Under the pieces are notes generated by a model. It was not told where the DNA came from. It was given only the letters and a program-made list of their open reading frames with translations, and searched no databases. Below are positions 41,875 to 51,167 of a DNA stretch of 64,000 bases, piece by piece. Every line of letters begins with the position of its first letter. Within the stretch, counting starts at the first letter, position 1. Source of the DNA: Chersky-840 sp035532735 (lineage in GTDB: Bacteria; Actinomycetota; Acidimicrobiia; Acidimicrobiales; UBA8190); assembly GCA_035532735.1 (NCBI GenBank), contig DATKQM010000063.1, positions 9,877-73,876 on the forward strand, read 5' to 3'. The position numbers and the translations under genes were made by a program.

Positions 41875-44385
41875 GTGATCCGGTCCGCGCTGGCGGTGAG
41901 CTGGTACCGGTTCCGGACGACCTCACGGAGCCGGCGAGGTGGATACCTGTCGGTGATCCTGCTGGTCGGCCTGGTCGGTGGTGTCGCCATGGGGGCCATC
42001 GCCGCGGCCCGAAGGACCCAGTCGTCCTTCCCCGCCTATATCGCCAGCACCAATCCCTCCGACTTCGGCGCCATCACCGCGGTCATCAACCCACTCATCG
42101 GCTCCAACCTCGGCTATAACCCGAAGATCCTGCGCACGATGGCGAGGCTCGCCTATGTCCGAAGAGTCGGCAGCGCTTCGGGACTCGACGTGCTCCCCCT
42201 CGGGCCCCATGACATCCCCAGCAACGTGACCGGGTTCCCTCCAGCGGCCGGAAACGGGCTCGGGAGCGACAACGGCTACGGCTTCAACCAAGACCGGGTC
42301 ACCGTGGTGCAAGGACGGCTCCCGGACCCTCGAAACGTCCATGAGATCGCCGTGCTCACCGCGGTGGCCAAGGTCGACCACTACCACCTAGGACAGCACA
42401 TCCTCATGGGCGTCTACACCAACGCCCAGACGAATTTGCCTGCATTCGGCACGGCCGAGGTGCCGCCGTATCGGAAGATCGACGTCACGGTCACCGCCCT
42501 CGTCTTGCAAGCGCAAAACCTGGTCGCCGACGACGTCGACAACTCGGCGTCGTTGGCGTTCTTCACGCCCGCCTTCACACAGCAATTCCTGACCTGCTGT
42601 TCCAATTACACCGAGTCGGGCATCCAGGTCACCGGACGCGCCCATCTCGGGCAGGTCAACACCGAGCTCCAAAGCGTGCTGCCCCCCAATTTCCCCGCCC
42701 CCATTGTCGGCGCCACGACGGTGGCCAAGGCCGAGCGCGCCGTCAAGCCCGAGTCCATCGCCCTGGGCGTCTTTGGGATCATCGCCGCCATCGCGGCGCT
42801 GCTGATCGCCAGCCAGGTGATCGGCCGTCAGACCCGACTGGCGAGTGACGATCTACGCACCCTGCGGGCGCTCGGTGCCGACCCGGCCACCACCACCCTC
42901 GAGGGCCTGATCGGGATCGTCGGCGCCATCGGGGTGGGAGGAGTCCTGGCGGTGGCGGTGGCAGTGGGGCTCTCCCCCCTCGCCCCCATCGGCCCGGTCC
43001 GACCCGTCGACCCCACCCCCGGCGTCTCCTTCGACGGGACGGTGCTCGGCCTCGGGTTCGTACTCTTGGTCGTCGGCCTGAGCGCCATCGCCTTGCTGTT
43101 CAGCTACCGGGCGGCACCTCGTCTCGCCGATGCGCGACGTCGTCGATCCGAAGGACGCCGGTCAGGCGCAGCCAACGCAGCGGCCTCTCTCGGTCTCCCC
43201 GCGCCCGCTGTCATGGGGGTGCGCTTTGCGCTCGAGCCCGGCGTGGGGAGCAACGCCGTGCCGGTTCGTTCGGCCATCGTAGGAGCGGCACTCGCCATCG
43301 TCGTCGTGGTCACCACGGTCACGTTCTCGACCAGTCTCAACACACTCGTCTCGCATCCCCGCCTCTACGGCTGGAATTGGGACGCCATCCTGGCCGCGGG
43401 CGGGGGGTCGGGGAACATTCCCGATCACAAAGCGGTCCAACTCCTTGCCGGCGATCGCGACGTGCAGTCGTGGTCCGGTGCTTACGCGTACGACCTCCAT
43501 ATCGACGGACAGGTGATCCCCGTGCTCGGTCAACGGCCCGGGACAGCGGTCCAGCCCCCCGTCTTGTCCGGCCACGGGCTCACCGAGCCAAACCAGGTCG
43601 TGTTGGGTGCGATCACACTGGCTCAGCTGCACAAACACATCGGCGACACCGTGACCGAACGCGCCGGCACGGGCGCATCGACGACGCTCAGGATCGTGGG
43701 AGTGGACACGATGCCCACCATCGGCGCGGGCGGAGGCCCGCACTTGGAGATGGGGACCGGTGCGCTTCTCTCGTCCACTCTCATCCCGGCCGCAGCTCGG
43801 GATCCGTTCAACGACCCCACAACCGGTCCCGAGGACATCTTCATTGACTTCCGGCCCGGAGTGAACCACAAGGCAGCAATCGCCTCGCTCAACCGCATAA
43901 CCCCCAAGCTGTCCAATACTTTCAACTTCGGCGTGTTCACGGGGCCGGTGCTGCGCCCTGCCGAGATCATCAACTACCGGTCGATGGGAACCACACCGGC
44001 GGTGCTCGGCTCCGCGCTGGCAGTCGGGGCGGTGGTCGCGTTGGGGCTGACCCTGGTGGCCTCGGTCCGTCGTCGACGTCGGGACCTGGCCCTGCTCAAG
44101 ACCCTCGGTTCGACGCGACGCCAACTGGCGTCGGTCGTGGCCTGGCAGTCCACCGTGGCCGTGCTCATCGGGACCGTGATCGGGATCCCCATCGGCATCG
44201 TGCTGGGACGGGTCCTGTGGACCCTGTTCGCCAACGAGATCCACGCTGTCCCTGCGCCGACCGTCCCGACGCTTTCGATCGTTCTCATCGCGCTGGGGGC
44301 CTTGGTGCTCGCCAACGTGGTCGCGGCAATCCCCGGACGCCTCGCGTCGCGCACGCGTACGGCCATCCTTCTGCGCGCCGAGTGA
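41875..44385 (+). CDS. FtsX/MacB-type ABC transporter permease
   Basis: About 836 residues with the duplicated FtsX arrangement: an N-terminal helix (LSVILLVGLVGGVAMGAIAAARR), a long extracytoplasmic domain, three helices near residues 295-405, a second extracytoplasmic region (about 460-700), and a terminal helix block with RRRRRDLALLKTLGSTRRQL. Members export lipids, peptides or drugs, or act as mechanotransmitters. Its ATPase partner is not adjacent on either side, which is unusual. GTG start after TAGGAG. Confidence 0.85.
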   Translation: MIRSALAVSWYRFRTTSRSRRGGYLSVILLVGLVGGVAMGAIAAARRTQSSFPAYIASTNPSDFGAITAVINPLIGSNLGYNPKILRTMARLAYVRRVGSASGLDVLPLGPHDIPSNVTGFPPAAGNGLGSDNGYGFNQDRVTVVQGRLPDPRNVHEIAVLTAVAKVDHYHLGQHILMGVYTNAQTNLPAFGTAEVPPYRKIDVTVTALVLQAQNLVADDVDNSASLAFFTPAFTQQFLTCCSNYTESGIQVTGRAHLGQVNTELQSVLPPNFPAPIVGATTVAKAERAVKPESIALGVFGIIAAIAALLIASQVIGRQTRLASDDLRTLRALGADPATTTLEGLIGIVGAIGVGGVLAVAVAVGLSPLAPIGPVRPVDPTPGVSFDGTVLGLGFVLLVVGLSAIALLFSYRAAPRLADARRRRSEGRRSGAANAAASLGLPAPAVMGVRFALEPGVGSNAVPVRSAIVGAALAIVVVVTTVTFSTSLNTLVSHPRLYGWNWDAILAAGGGSGNIPDHKAVQLLAGDRDVQSWSGAYAYDLHIDGQVIPVLGQRPGTAVQPPVLSGHGLTEPNQVVLGAITLAQLHKHIGDTVTERAGTGASTTLRIVGVDTMPTIGAGGGPHLEMGTGALLSSTLIPAAARDPFNDPTTGPEDIFIDFRPGVNHKAAIASLNRITPKLSNTFNFGVFTGPVLRPAEIINYRSMGTTPAVLGSALAVGAVVALGLTLVASVRRRRRDLALLKTLGSTRRQLASVVAWQSTVAVLIGTVIGIPIGIVLGRVLWTLFANEIHAVPAPTVPTLSIVLIALGALVLANVVAAIPGRLASRTRTAILLRAE

Positions 44386-44435
44386 CGCAGCTCGTCAGCG
44401 TCTCTGGGAGAAACAGCGCAGGGTGTCGACGTCAG

Positions 44436-45116
44436 TCACGCCACGATCTCCATGCGCAAGCCACGTCGGTCCAGTTCCCCACCCAGTTGGACATGGGTGC
44501 CGGTCAGCCAGCGCCCGACACTCCACGTCACGACGAAGGCATCCAGGATGTCATCGGGACCCGTCTCTTTGAGCCGGGTCCCGGCATGGACCTCCACATC
44601 GGCGAAGGCACGCCGCAGCACCCCGAGCCGCTCGGCACGGCCTGCGGTTGTCTTCTTCGAGTGCCTCATCGGGCCGCCGCCGAGCGCGGTGAAACTCGCC
44701 TCGGGATGAACCTCGACCAGGTGTCGCTGGCGTTCGGGGGTGATGAGACCGTCGACTTCAGCCACCTTGGGGAGGATGTTGAAGGCCTGGCGGGACAGGC
44801 TCTTTTCCGACAGCGCCCTGCTGCGCCCGGCGGCATCCTCATAGTGTGGCCGCCCCCAACAGCCCTCGCAGAGGTGCGGGGAACACCGAACTGCGCCTCG
44901 GCCCGATCATCGACCGGGCTTCGACGTCACACCAACGCGGTTCGCTCTCAGGGAGCCCGATGGGGATGTCGATGCCGGCCGCGCCGAGATCGCCGGAATC
45001 GAGGCGCGCCAACACGGCGTCGAGCCGCTCTACGCGCTCGACCCGGGCGCTGCGTGCACGGTCGAGGGTGGCGGTGACCACGACCCAGCCCCGCGGCAAC
45101 CGTCGATCCCAGCCAT
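44436..45116 (-). pseudogene. DUF429 (RNase H-like predicted nuclease) broken by two frameshifts
   Basis: Three segments of one family lie in shifting frames on the minus strand. The ATG at 45116 gives MAGIDGC. The next frame continues PRGWVVVTATLD, then AAGIDIPIGLPES and SSVFPAPLRGLLGAA, ending at a stop. A third frame holds HYEDAAGRSRALSEKSLSRQ, then VEVHPEASFTALGGG and DILDAFVVTW. One base lost after TGC and one gained near GGCCACACTAT explain both breaks. Restored length is about 226 residues, normal for the family. Confidence 0.7.
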
Positions 45117-45142
45117 CCGCAATTCCATCGGTCAGGAGCGGG

Positions 45143-45265
45143 TCACAACCGACCCCGGGGCCGCACGATCCCGCTCTCGAAGGCGAAGACGACAGCTTGG
45201 ACCCGGTCCCGGAGCCCGAGCTTGCCGAGGATCCGACCCACGTGTGATTTGACGGTGGCCGTACC
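45143..45265 (-). pseudogene. C-terminal fragment of a LuxR/NarL response regulator
   Basis: About 40 codons on the minus strand, ending at TGA 45143-45145: TATVKSHVGRILGKLG, then LRDRVQAVVFAFESGIV. This is the recognition-helix end of a LuxR-type HTH as found in NarL-family response regulators. The receiver domain and first HTH helices are absent; upstream sequence is occupied by the plus-strand membrane gene. A gene remnant. Confidence 0.7.
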
Positions 45266-45310
45266 GTGGCATCGGTGGGGGCAAGACGGCAGCTGCAATA
45301 CGAGGAACCC

Positions 45311-45784
45311 TTGTCAGATCGTCACCGGTTTGGGTTCAAACGCGCCCTGGATCTGATCCGGGTGGACTTCTCATTCGACCATCCGCGGCCGAGGCCCATC
45401 CGGACGACGGTCGCATTCGTGGTGGCCCTCGTGGGCTCGGTGGTCGCGGACATGATCTTGGTCGCCATCGGGACCGCCGCCTACCCCGCCACACGCGGCT
45501 ACGCGCACTTCCGATTCGCCGCCTACGGCAAGTTGACGGTCGTCGGCGTGGTCATCGCGTGTGTGGCGTGGCCGATCGTGACGTCGATCTCGTCCGCCCC
45601 CAGGTGGCTGTTCTTCCGCCTGGCGATCCTCGTGACGTTGTTCTTGTGGCTGCCGGATCTATGGATCTGGTTGAAAGGACAACCCACCGACGCGGTCCTC
45701 GTGCTCGTCGTCATGCATGTCGCCATCGCTCTCGTCACATACAACGCCCTGGTGCGCATCGCGCGCGTCGAGGGAGCTTCGTGA
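45311..45784 (+). CDS. DUF6069-like four-helix membrane protein
   Basis: About 157 residues from a TTG preceded by GAGGAA; a GTG at 45266 is an alternative that would overlap the LuxR remnant region. Four hydrophobic helices are visible, with SSAPRWLFFRLAILVTLFLW, then LPDLWIWLKGQPTDAVLVL and MHVAIALVTYNALV, typical of DUF6069. Function unknown. Base composition is slightly lower in GC than the flanks. Confidence 0.65.
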   Translation: MSDRHRFGFKRALDLIRVDFSFDHPRPRPIRTTVAFVVALVGSVVADMILVAIGTAAYPATRGYAHFRFAAYGKLTVVGVVIACVAWPIVTSISSAPRWLFFRLAILVTLFLWLPDLWIWLKGQPTDAVLVLVVMHVAIALVTYNALVRIARVEGAS

Positions 45785-45885
45785 CCCTGTTCGAGCGGGC
45801 CAGCTCGACAGCAGCAGTGCCTGTCACTGCTTGATCACCGCGACGATGCCGACTGATCGATGATGGAGTCCCGACCGACCGACAA

Positions 45886-46707
45886 TTGCCGCCGATCCCA
45901 ACCCCCCAACCCGAAGTCGGCGGTTCGGCCCGCCTGACTTCTCTGCGGACGGGCCTACGGCGGGTTCCCGAGGTCACGGCGTCGTTTTGGATCATCAAGG
46001 TCTTGACCACGGCCATGGGAGAGTCCACCTCGGACTACCTGGTCCACCGCTTCGATCCGGTCGTCGCGGTCGGTTTCGGCGCCATCGGTCTGGCGGTAGC
46101 GCTGGCTCTGCAATTCTCGGCACGACGGTATGTAGCGTGGACCTACTGGTTAGCAGTGCTCATGGTGGCTGTCTTCGGCACGATGGCGGCCGACGTCCTG
46201 CACATCAACTTCGGAGTTCCGTATCTCGCATCGACGTTGTTCTTTGCGGTCATCCTGGCCGTCGTCTTCGGCATTTGGCGTGCCAGCGAAAAGACCCTCT
46301 CGATCCACAGCATCTCCACGACACGGCGTGAGATCTTTTACTGGTGCACCGTGGTGTCGACATTCGCACTCGGTACAGCAGCGGGTGACATGACCGCCAC
46401 CACGTTGCACCTCGGCTACTTCTTCTCCGGAGTGCTCTTGGCGAGGCTGATCACCGTTCCCGCATTGGCCTATCGACTGTTCGGCCTCAACGAGATCCTC
46501 GCCTTCTGGTCCGCCTACATCCTCACCAGACCGCTCGGCGCTTCATTCGCCGACTGGACGGGCAAGCCCCACGGTCTGAGCGGCCTGGCCCTGGGTGATG
46601 GGCCAGTCAGCCTGGTCCTCGGCATCCTGATCGCGGGATTCGTCGTGTCCCTGACGATCAGGGCACGTGATGGTCGCGACCCCGACACTGCGCCGAGGCC
46701 CGCCTGA
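45886..46707 (+). CDS. COG4705-like membrane-anchored protein
   Basis: About 273 residues with seven or eight helices. The family block VPEVTASFWIIKVLTTAMGE, then STSDYLVHRFDPV and VFGTMAADVLHINFGVPY recurs in the second half as STFALGTAAGDMTATTLHLGY, showing an internal duplication with conserved Asp/Thr/His. These proteins are common in bacteria without a settled role. The start is uncertain: the TTG at 45886 adds about 27 non-conserved residues. Confidence 0.7.
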   Translation: MPPIPTPQPEVGGSARLTSLRTGLRRVPEVTASFWIIKVLTTAMGESTSDYLVHRFDPVVAVGFGAIGLAVALALQFSARRYVAWTYWLAVLMVAVFGTMAADVLHINFGVPYLASTLFFAVILAVVFGIWRASEKTLSIHSISTTRREIFYWCTVVSTFALGTAAGDMTATTLHLGYFFSGVLLARLITVPALAYRLFGLNEILAFWSAYILTRPLGASFADWTGKPHGLSGLALGDGPVSLVLGILIAGFVVSLTIRARDGRDPDTAPRPA

Positions 46708-46957
46708 ACCGGTGTGGGGGTGAGAACGGCCGATGGGGCCCTGCGCCCCGTCACCTGCGTCAACGGCGCGTAGGCCTTCGACTTCGCCATCATCATTTCA
46801 CTGCCGCGTTGCCGATCCCCACTCCTCCCCGCAGCATGGGAGCGGCTCGATCCGACCGATGCCTCCATTGGTGAAGTCACGTTTTGATCATCAGGCATTC
46901 AGCGCCGGGCTCGGATCAGGGCGAAGATGCACCTCGGCAGAGTAGGTTGCGGCGATC

Positions 46958-48103
46958 ATGAAGATTCTCGTCGTGTCTACGCCGGGTGCGGGCCACGTGA
47001 CTCCGCTCGTCCCGCTCATTGGCGCGTTGATGGCGGGTGGGGACGAGGTGCTCGTCGCGTCCGGGCCTGAGGCAGAACCAATCGTCGCGAAGACGGGCGC
47101 GCCATTCGCGGTGGCCGGTCGAAGCGAGTCCGAGTGGATGGCCCGACTCGCCACGTGGACGCGGGGCAATCCTGGCGACGGAGTCGCGGCCGAGCGCATC
47201 TTGCACTACTTCCTTCCTCGGGCCTTCGGCGAGATCGGCGTCGATGAGATGGTCGATGACGTCTTGCGTCACGGCCAGGAGTTCGCTCCAGATGTCGTGG
47301 TGTTCGAGGCCTTTGCACTCGCCGGACCTCTGGTAGCCGAGCTTCTCGGGGTCCCTGGAGTCGCGCATATGTTCGGACCGCTGCCGCCGCACGAAGCGGT
47401 GGAACTCGCAAACGACGCTGTCTCCCCGATCTGGCGGTCCTTTGGGCGCGACGTTCCCGGTTGGGCCGGGATGTACCGGCACCTGACCATTCAGATCTGC
47501 CCACCGATGCTCGAGACTGCACAAGTGCCCACTGGTGAGACGTTGCGCCTACGTCCGGTGCCATTGCCCGTCAGACCACGGGGGGTTACCGCACGACCGG
47601 TCGTCTACGTGACCTTCGGGACATTTTTCAACTACAACCTCGATCTTTTCCAGCTCGCGCTCGAAGCGCTTGCCGATGAGTCAGTCAACGTGGTGATGAC
47701 AGTCGGAGGCGATCAGGATCCAACGGATCTGGCGCCGTTTCCCGAGAACGCACGGGTCGAAAAGTTCATCCCGCAGTCTGAGCTTCTCCCGTCGTGCAGC
47801 GCTGTGGTGCACCATGGCGGAGCGGGCACGACCTTCGGCGCACTTGCTCACGGTGTACCGCAAGTGGTGATTCCTCAGGGCGCCGACAACTACGAACACG
47901 CTGCCATGTGTGAGAGCGCAGGCACAGCGATCGCCCTCCGGCCCGAAGCGCTTACCCCGGCCAACCTTGCAGCCGCAGTGCACCGCGCTGTCAATGACGA
48001 GGCGTATGCCACAGCAAGCCGCAGGTGTGCTCGGGAAATCGCGGCTATGCCCGATGCCGTCTCTGTCGCCGCTGCGCTTCGCTCTTGGGTCCCAGGGGTC
48101 TGA
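46958..48103 (+). CDS. GT1-family glycosyltransferase (macrolide/UGT type)
   Basis: About 381 residues, GT-B fold. The N-terminal acceptor domain starts MKILVVSTPGAGHVTPL. The C-terminal nucleotide-sugar domain has VYVTFGTFFNYN and the signature SCSAVVHHGGAGTTFGALAHGVPQVVIPQGADNYEHA. It would transfer a sugar from an NDP-sugar to a small lipophilic acceptor. It stands alone, followed by the first island repeat. Confidence 0.88.
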   Translation: MKILVVSTPGAGHVTPLVPLIGALMAGGDEVLVASGPEAEPIVAKTGAPFAVAGRSESEWMARLATWTRGNPGDGVAAERILHYFLPRAFGEIGVDEMVDDVLRHGQEFAPDVVVFEAFALAGPLVAELLGVPGVAHMFGPLPPHEAVELANDAVSPIWRSFGRDVPGWAGMYRHLTIQICPPMLETAQVPTGETLRLRPVPLPVRPRGVTARPVVYVTFGTFFNYNLDLFQLALEALADESVNVVMTVGGDQDPTDLAPFPENARVEKFIPQSELLPSCSAVVHHGGAGTTFGALAHGVPQVVIPQGADNYEHAAMCESAGTAIALRPEALTPANLAAAVHRAVNDEAYATASRRCAREIAAMPDAVSVAAALRSWVPGV

Positions 48104-48327
48104 TCCGCCAGACGCCTTGCGACGGAACCCCCCACGATGTCCCCGGCAGCTGTTCCGACTGGATCCAGGAATGATCGCCCTGGTTGACGCCGGACCTCAA
48201 CAGACAGTGAAAGGTCGAATAGAGAATCGAACCGACCTGAGCGGCGGGACGCAGACCATGACCCCCAAGCAGAAGGCACGTTGTCCTTCGACACAGTGCA
48301 GGTTCGGCTGTGCAGGTTCGACAACGA

Positions 48328-48522
48328 GTGGGCCGTAGAGGGCTCGACCCTCTGACCCTTGCGTGTCGTGCTCACCATATGCCCATGCTGGTCAGTGTTA
48401 GCAATTGTTGGATTGTGCCATCTAGCAGGAACGTCTGGTATCTCGGCGTCCGACCCGTGATGTCCTGTGTCGGCAATTTTCACCACGTCTGTGACCAAAA
48501 TGTGACCAACGGATGCGGCGAG
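48328..48522 (+). repeat. Long direct repeat, left copy (degenerate tRNA-end-containing element boundary)
   Basis: About 195 bases, from GTGGGCCGTAGAGGG to the GTGACCAACGGA...GGCGAG region. They match the right copy at 58319-58512 in the same orientation at a visually high identity, with long exact stretches such as GCAATTGTTGGATTGTGCC and GTGACCAAAATGTGACCAA. The first 30 bases are a decayed tRNA T-arm/acceptor (minus strand). The two copies bracket 10 kb. Confidence 0.85.
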
Positions 48523-48635
48523 TCAGCTTCAGCTGTGCACACCTGGACCATCACCGTTACCGACATCTCTTCGCCGCCACTGATCCGTCAATGCGCTGGT
48601 TGTAAGGACGTTCATGGCAGGAGCAGCGCGGCGGC

Positions 48636-49100
48636 GTGTTCCCCATCCTCATCCCCGACAACCTGTCACCGGTGGTGACCAAGGCCGATGCCATCGAACC
48701 CCGGTTCAACGACACGTTCTTGGAGAACGCGCAGGACGGAGGGTTCCTGATCGATGCCGCTCGGGTGCGCCACCCCAAGGACAAGCCGAGAGTGGAGCGC
48801 CAAGTCCCTCACGTGCGGCGACGCTTCTTCGCCGGTGAGAACTTCGTCGACCTGACCGACGCCCAGCGCCGGGCCGAGCAGTGGTGCGCACAAGGTGCGG
48901 GCATGCGCATCCACGGCACCACCCGGTGCCGACCGGCAGAGGCGTTCACGGCCAACGAGCAAGGCCTTCTGCTCCCCGCACCGATTGCCTTCTACGACGT
49001 GCCGGTGTTCTCCCACCCCAAGGTCCACCGGGACCACCCTGTCGAGGTGCTCCGGGCCATTTGGCTATATGTGGACGACACACGCAAGCAGTACACCTAG
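48636..49100 (+). pseudogene. IS21-family transposase (IstA) C-terminal fragment
   Basis: About 154 codons. IPDNLSPVVTKADAIEPRFN, then FLIDAARVRHPKDKPRVERQV and IHGTTRCRPAEAF are diagnostic of the C-terminal part of IS21 transposases after the last catalytic acid. The N-terminal HTH and most of the DDE core are missing and the end is truncated; no IstB follows. A transposon remnant just inside the left island repeat. Confidence 0.8.
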
Positions 49101-49248
49101 AGCCCAGGCCAGTCGATGACACAGGGCACCTGAATAGCCCGCGGTTCTGGGTTCAGTCGGCCCTGAGCCGTCGTTATCGATCGCCAGTCAGAAACGTAAG
49201 TATGAGAGGGGGAAGCTCTGAATGCCGAGAGCGTCGGCGAGCTGCAAT

Positions 49249-50661
49249 TCATCGGCTGAGACGGCGTGGCACCGCTTTGCCCGAGAGCGGACGGGACGGA
49301 GTCCATGGGAACAGCCACCTCTCGAGCGCGTTTTCACGCCAGAAGTCTCGGAAGTGGTCGGTCAAATGGTACAAGGACCGCAGGGTTCGACTCGTAGGAT
49401 GCTTGACCAGCCAGGGATGGGAACGAGTCGGCGACCGTCTCGCCCACGTCGCCATATGCAGCGCCAGTACCCCTGCACCTTCGCTGTGCCAGGGCCACAT
49501 GAAGTCGGCGAACGGCGATCCCTTCGTGCGAAAGGCGTCTGCCGGTAGCCGCTCAAGAAGCTCGGTGACCTCGACACTTCCCTCCTTCTCGTGATGGTCG
49601 AAATTCTCGATGAGCGGACCGATGATCTCGTCGGCCTCCGGACGATGAAGGGCATAGAGGTCCTCAGTCGAAACCCGATGGGTCAGCGCATTCCACGCTT
49701 GCTGCAACTGGGCTCGTTGGAGGCATCCTTCTCGCAGCCGGGCAGCAGGTTCCTCACCTCCGGGGACGGACCTGAGTAGCGGGCAGAGCACGCCCCCCAG
49801 AACTGAATCATGGATGGTGATGGCGGCATTGAACCGGTGGGCCGCGTCCGCCCGCTCTACGTCGGAACGAGCGGCGCGCACCGCCGCGATGAGCTCGTCG
49901 ACCGTCGTGTCATAGCCGGCGAGCAGCTCGCGCACCGTGATCGTGGACGCCGGTCCGACCGCTTCACTCTGGAGTTGCTCGATCTGTCGAGCACGGGGAG
50001 AGCGACCTGTGGCTCCGGGGTCTGCCCAGCCATGGTGGGCGTCGACCCAGTCGGCTACTCGGTCTCGGTCGCGATAGAGCCGGTTTAGGAACGAAGACCT
50101 GGGGTGCTGGCGGGTCGGCATATGGACCCTGGTCGGGGCGCTGCGGGCCGCAATCGCCAGCCGTGCCGCGATGACCTGGGGATCGGTGCTCGTCGCTACC
50201 GAGCTCAGGAGGTCGTTGACCTCGGTCGTCTCGTCCTGCGCGTGCACCTCGAAGCTGTGCGCCAGTCCCTCGAGGATCTCCTCGACCTCTGCTCCCGAGG
50301 CCGGGTACACGTTGTGCGCCGCGACCCCCTTGCTCAGTGCCTCGAAACGCCGCAGCAGGTCCCCCCGTTCCCGACAGCCCTGTCGGAGCCGATCGGCGAC
50401 CGCCGAGCCGCCGGGGAGGTCGTCGAGCAGCGGGCAAAGCGCCGACGCCAGCACCGCATCGTGCACGGCGATGGCAGGGCTGAGCGAGTTGTGCAGGGAG
50501 CGGACGCGCTGCGTTCCTGTGTCGGAGGCACGTACCTCGTCCAGGGCGGTGCGCACCTCGCGGTCGTAGCTGGCCAGGAGGTCCCTCAGCGAACTCTCCT
50601 TGGTCGCCGACGCGCTTGCCAGTTTGTCGACGGGCTCCTCCCGATCCTCTGGTGCATCCAT
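49249..50661 (-). CDS. Two-domain hemerythrin-like protein
   Basis: About 470 residues with an internal duplication. Each half begins with an S/T-rich helix RDLLASYD or RELLAGYD, then IAVHDAVLASALCPLL or ITIHDSVLGGVLCPLL, then LAHSFEVHAQDETTEV or NFDHHEKEGSVEV. The H...HxxxH..E pattern fits HHE/hemerythrin four-helix bundles binding a diiron site. Such proteins sense or buffer O2 or NO. The gene is intact inside the island, divergent from the SDR gene. Confidence 0.72.
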   Translation of the reverse strand: MDAPEDREEPVDKLASASATKESSLRDLLASYDREVRTALDEVRASDTGTQRVRSLHNSLSPAIAVHDAVLASALCPLLDDLPGGSAVADRLRQGCRERGDLLRRFEALSKGVAAHNVYPASGAEVEEILEGLAHSFEVHAQDETTEVNDLLSSVATSTDPQVIAARLAIAARSAPTRVHMPTRQHPRSSFLNRLYRDRDRVADWVDAHHGWADPGATGRSPRARQIEQLQSEAVGPASTITVRELLAGYDTTVDELIAAVRAARSDVERADAAHRFNAAITIHDSVLGGVLCPLLRSVPGGEEPAARLREGCLQRAQLQQAWNALTHRVSTEDLYALHRPEADEIIGPLIENFDHHEKEGSVEVTELLERLPADAFRTKGSPFADFMWPWHSEGAGVLALHMATWARRSPTRSHPWLVKHPTSRTLRSLYHLTDHFRDFWRENALERWLFPWTPSRPLSGKAVPRRLSR

Positions 50662-50813
50662 GGCCTCACGTCCTCGATGTGGTGGAGTCTCAAGTCCAGT
50701 CTGCGCACGGTTCCGAGGGGTGGTTAGGGCCGAAGGTCATCACTCGCCCCGACGGGGCGGAGCGAGGGCAAGGCGTCGGGACCGGAATCGCAGCGCTGGG
50801 CCCCTTGGATTGG

Positions 50814-50990
50814 CTACGACTCCGGTGCCGACCCCCGCATCTCCTCGAGCTCCGCTCGCACGCCGGCCAGCTCCTCTTCCAAATCGGCCAGGTACTCCTC
50901 GAGATCTTCGGCTCGGGCCCGCCGGCGGCGTGGCCGCCGCTCATACCCCGGACCGGTGCTGTGGTGGCGATTCGACCTCCTCGGTGACAC
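50814..50990 (-). CDS. Possible small coiled-coil protein
   Basis: About 58 codons from a GTG. A short basic Arg-rich patch (YERRPRRRRARA) is followed by an acidic heptad-like helix (EDLEEYLADLEEELAGVRAELEEM), the layout of small DUF5320-like or related coil proteins. It lies upstream of the hemerythrin gene on the same strand. The start is weakly supported. The rest of the 50.66-51.17 kb gap holds the SDR promoter region and nothing else I can identify. Confidence 0.4.
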   Translation of the reverse strand: MSPRRSNRHHSTGPGYERRPRRRRARAEDLEEYLADLEEELAGVRAELEEMRGSAPES

Positions 50991-51167
50991 CGGGTGGTTG
51001 CGGTGGCTCAGGCCAGCGGCATCCCCGCCAAGCGATGGTCCGGGCTCAGCGGTCAAGCTGCGACACGCCGTCGAGGGTCCGAGACATGGATCGTCCTTCG
51101 ACCCGTCTAGCACGACGCGAGCACATCCTTTCGAAGCAAGAGACAGAAATAGAGGGGAGACAGCGAA

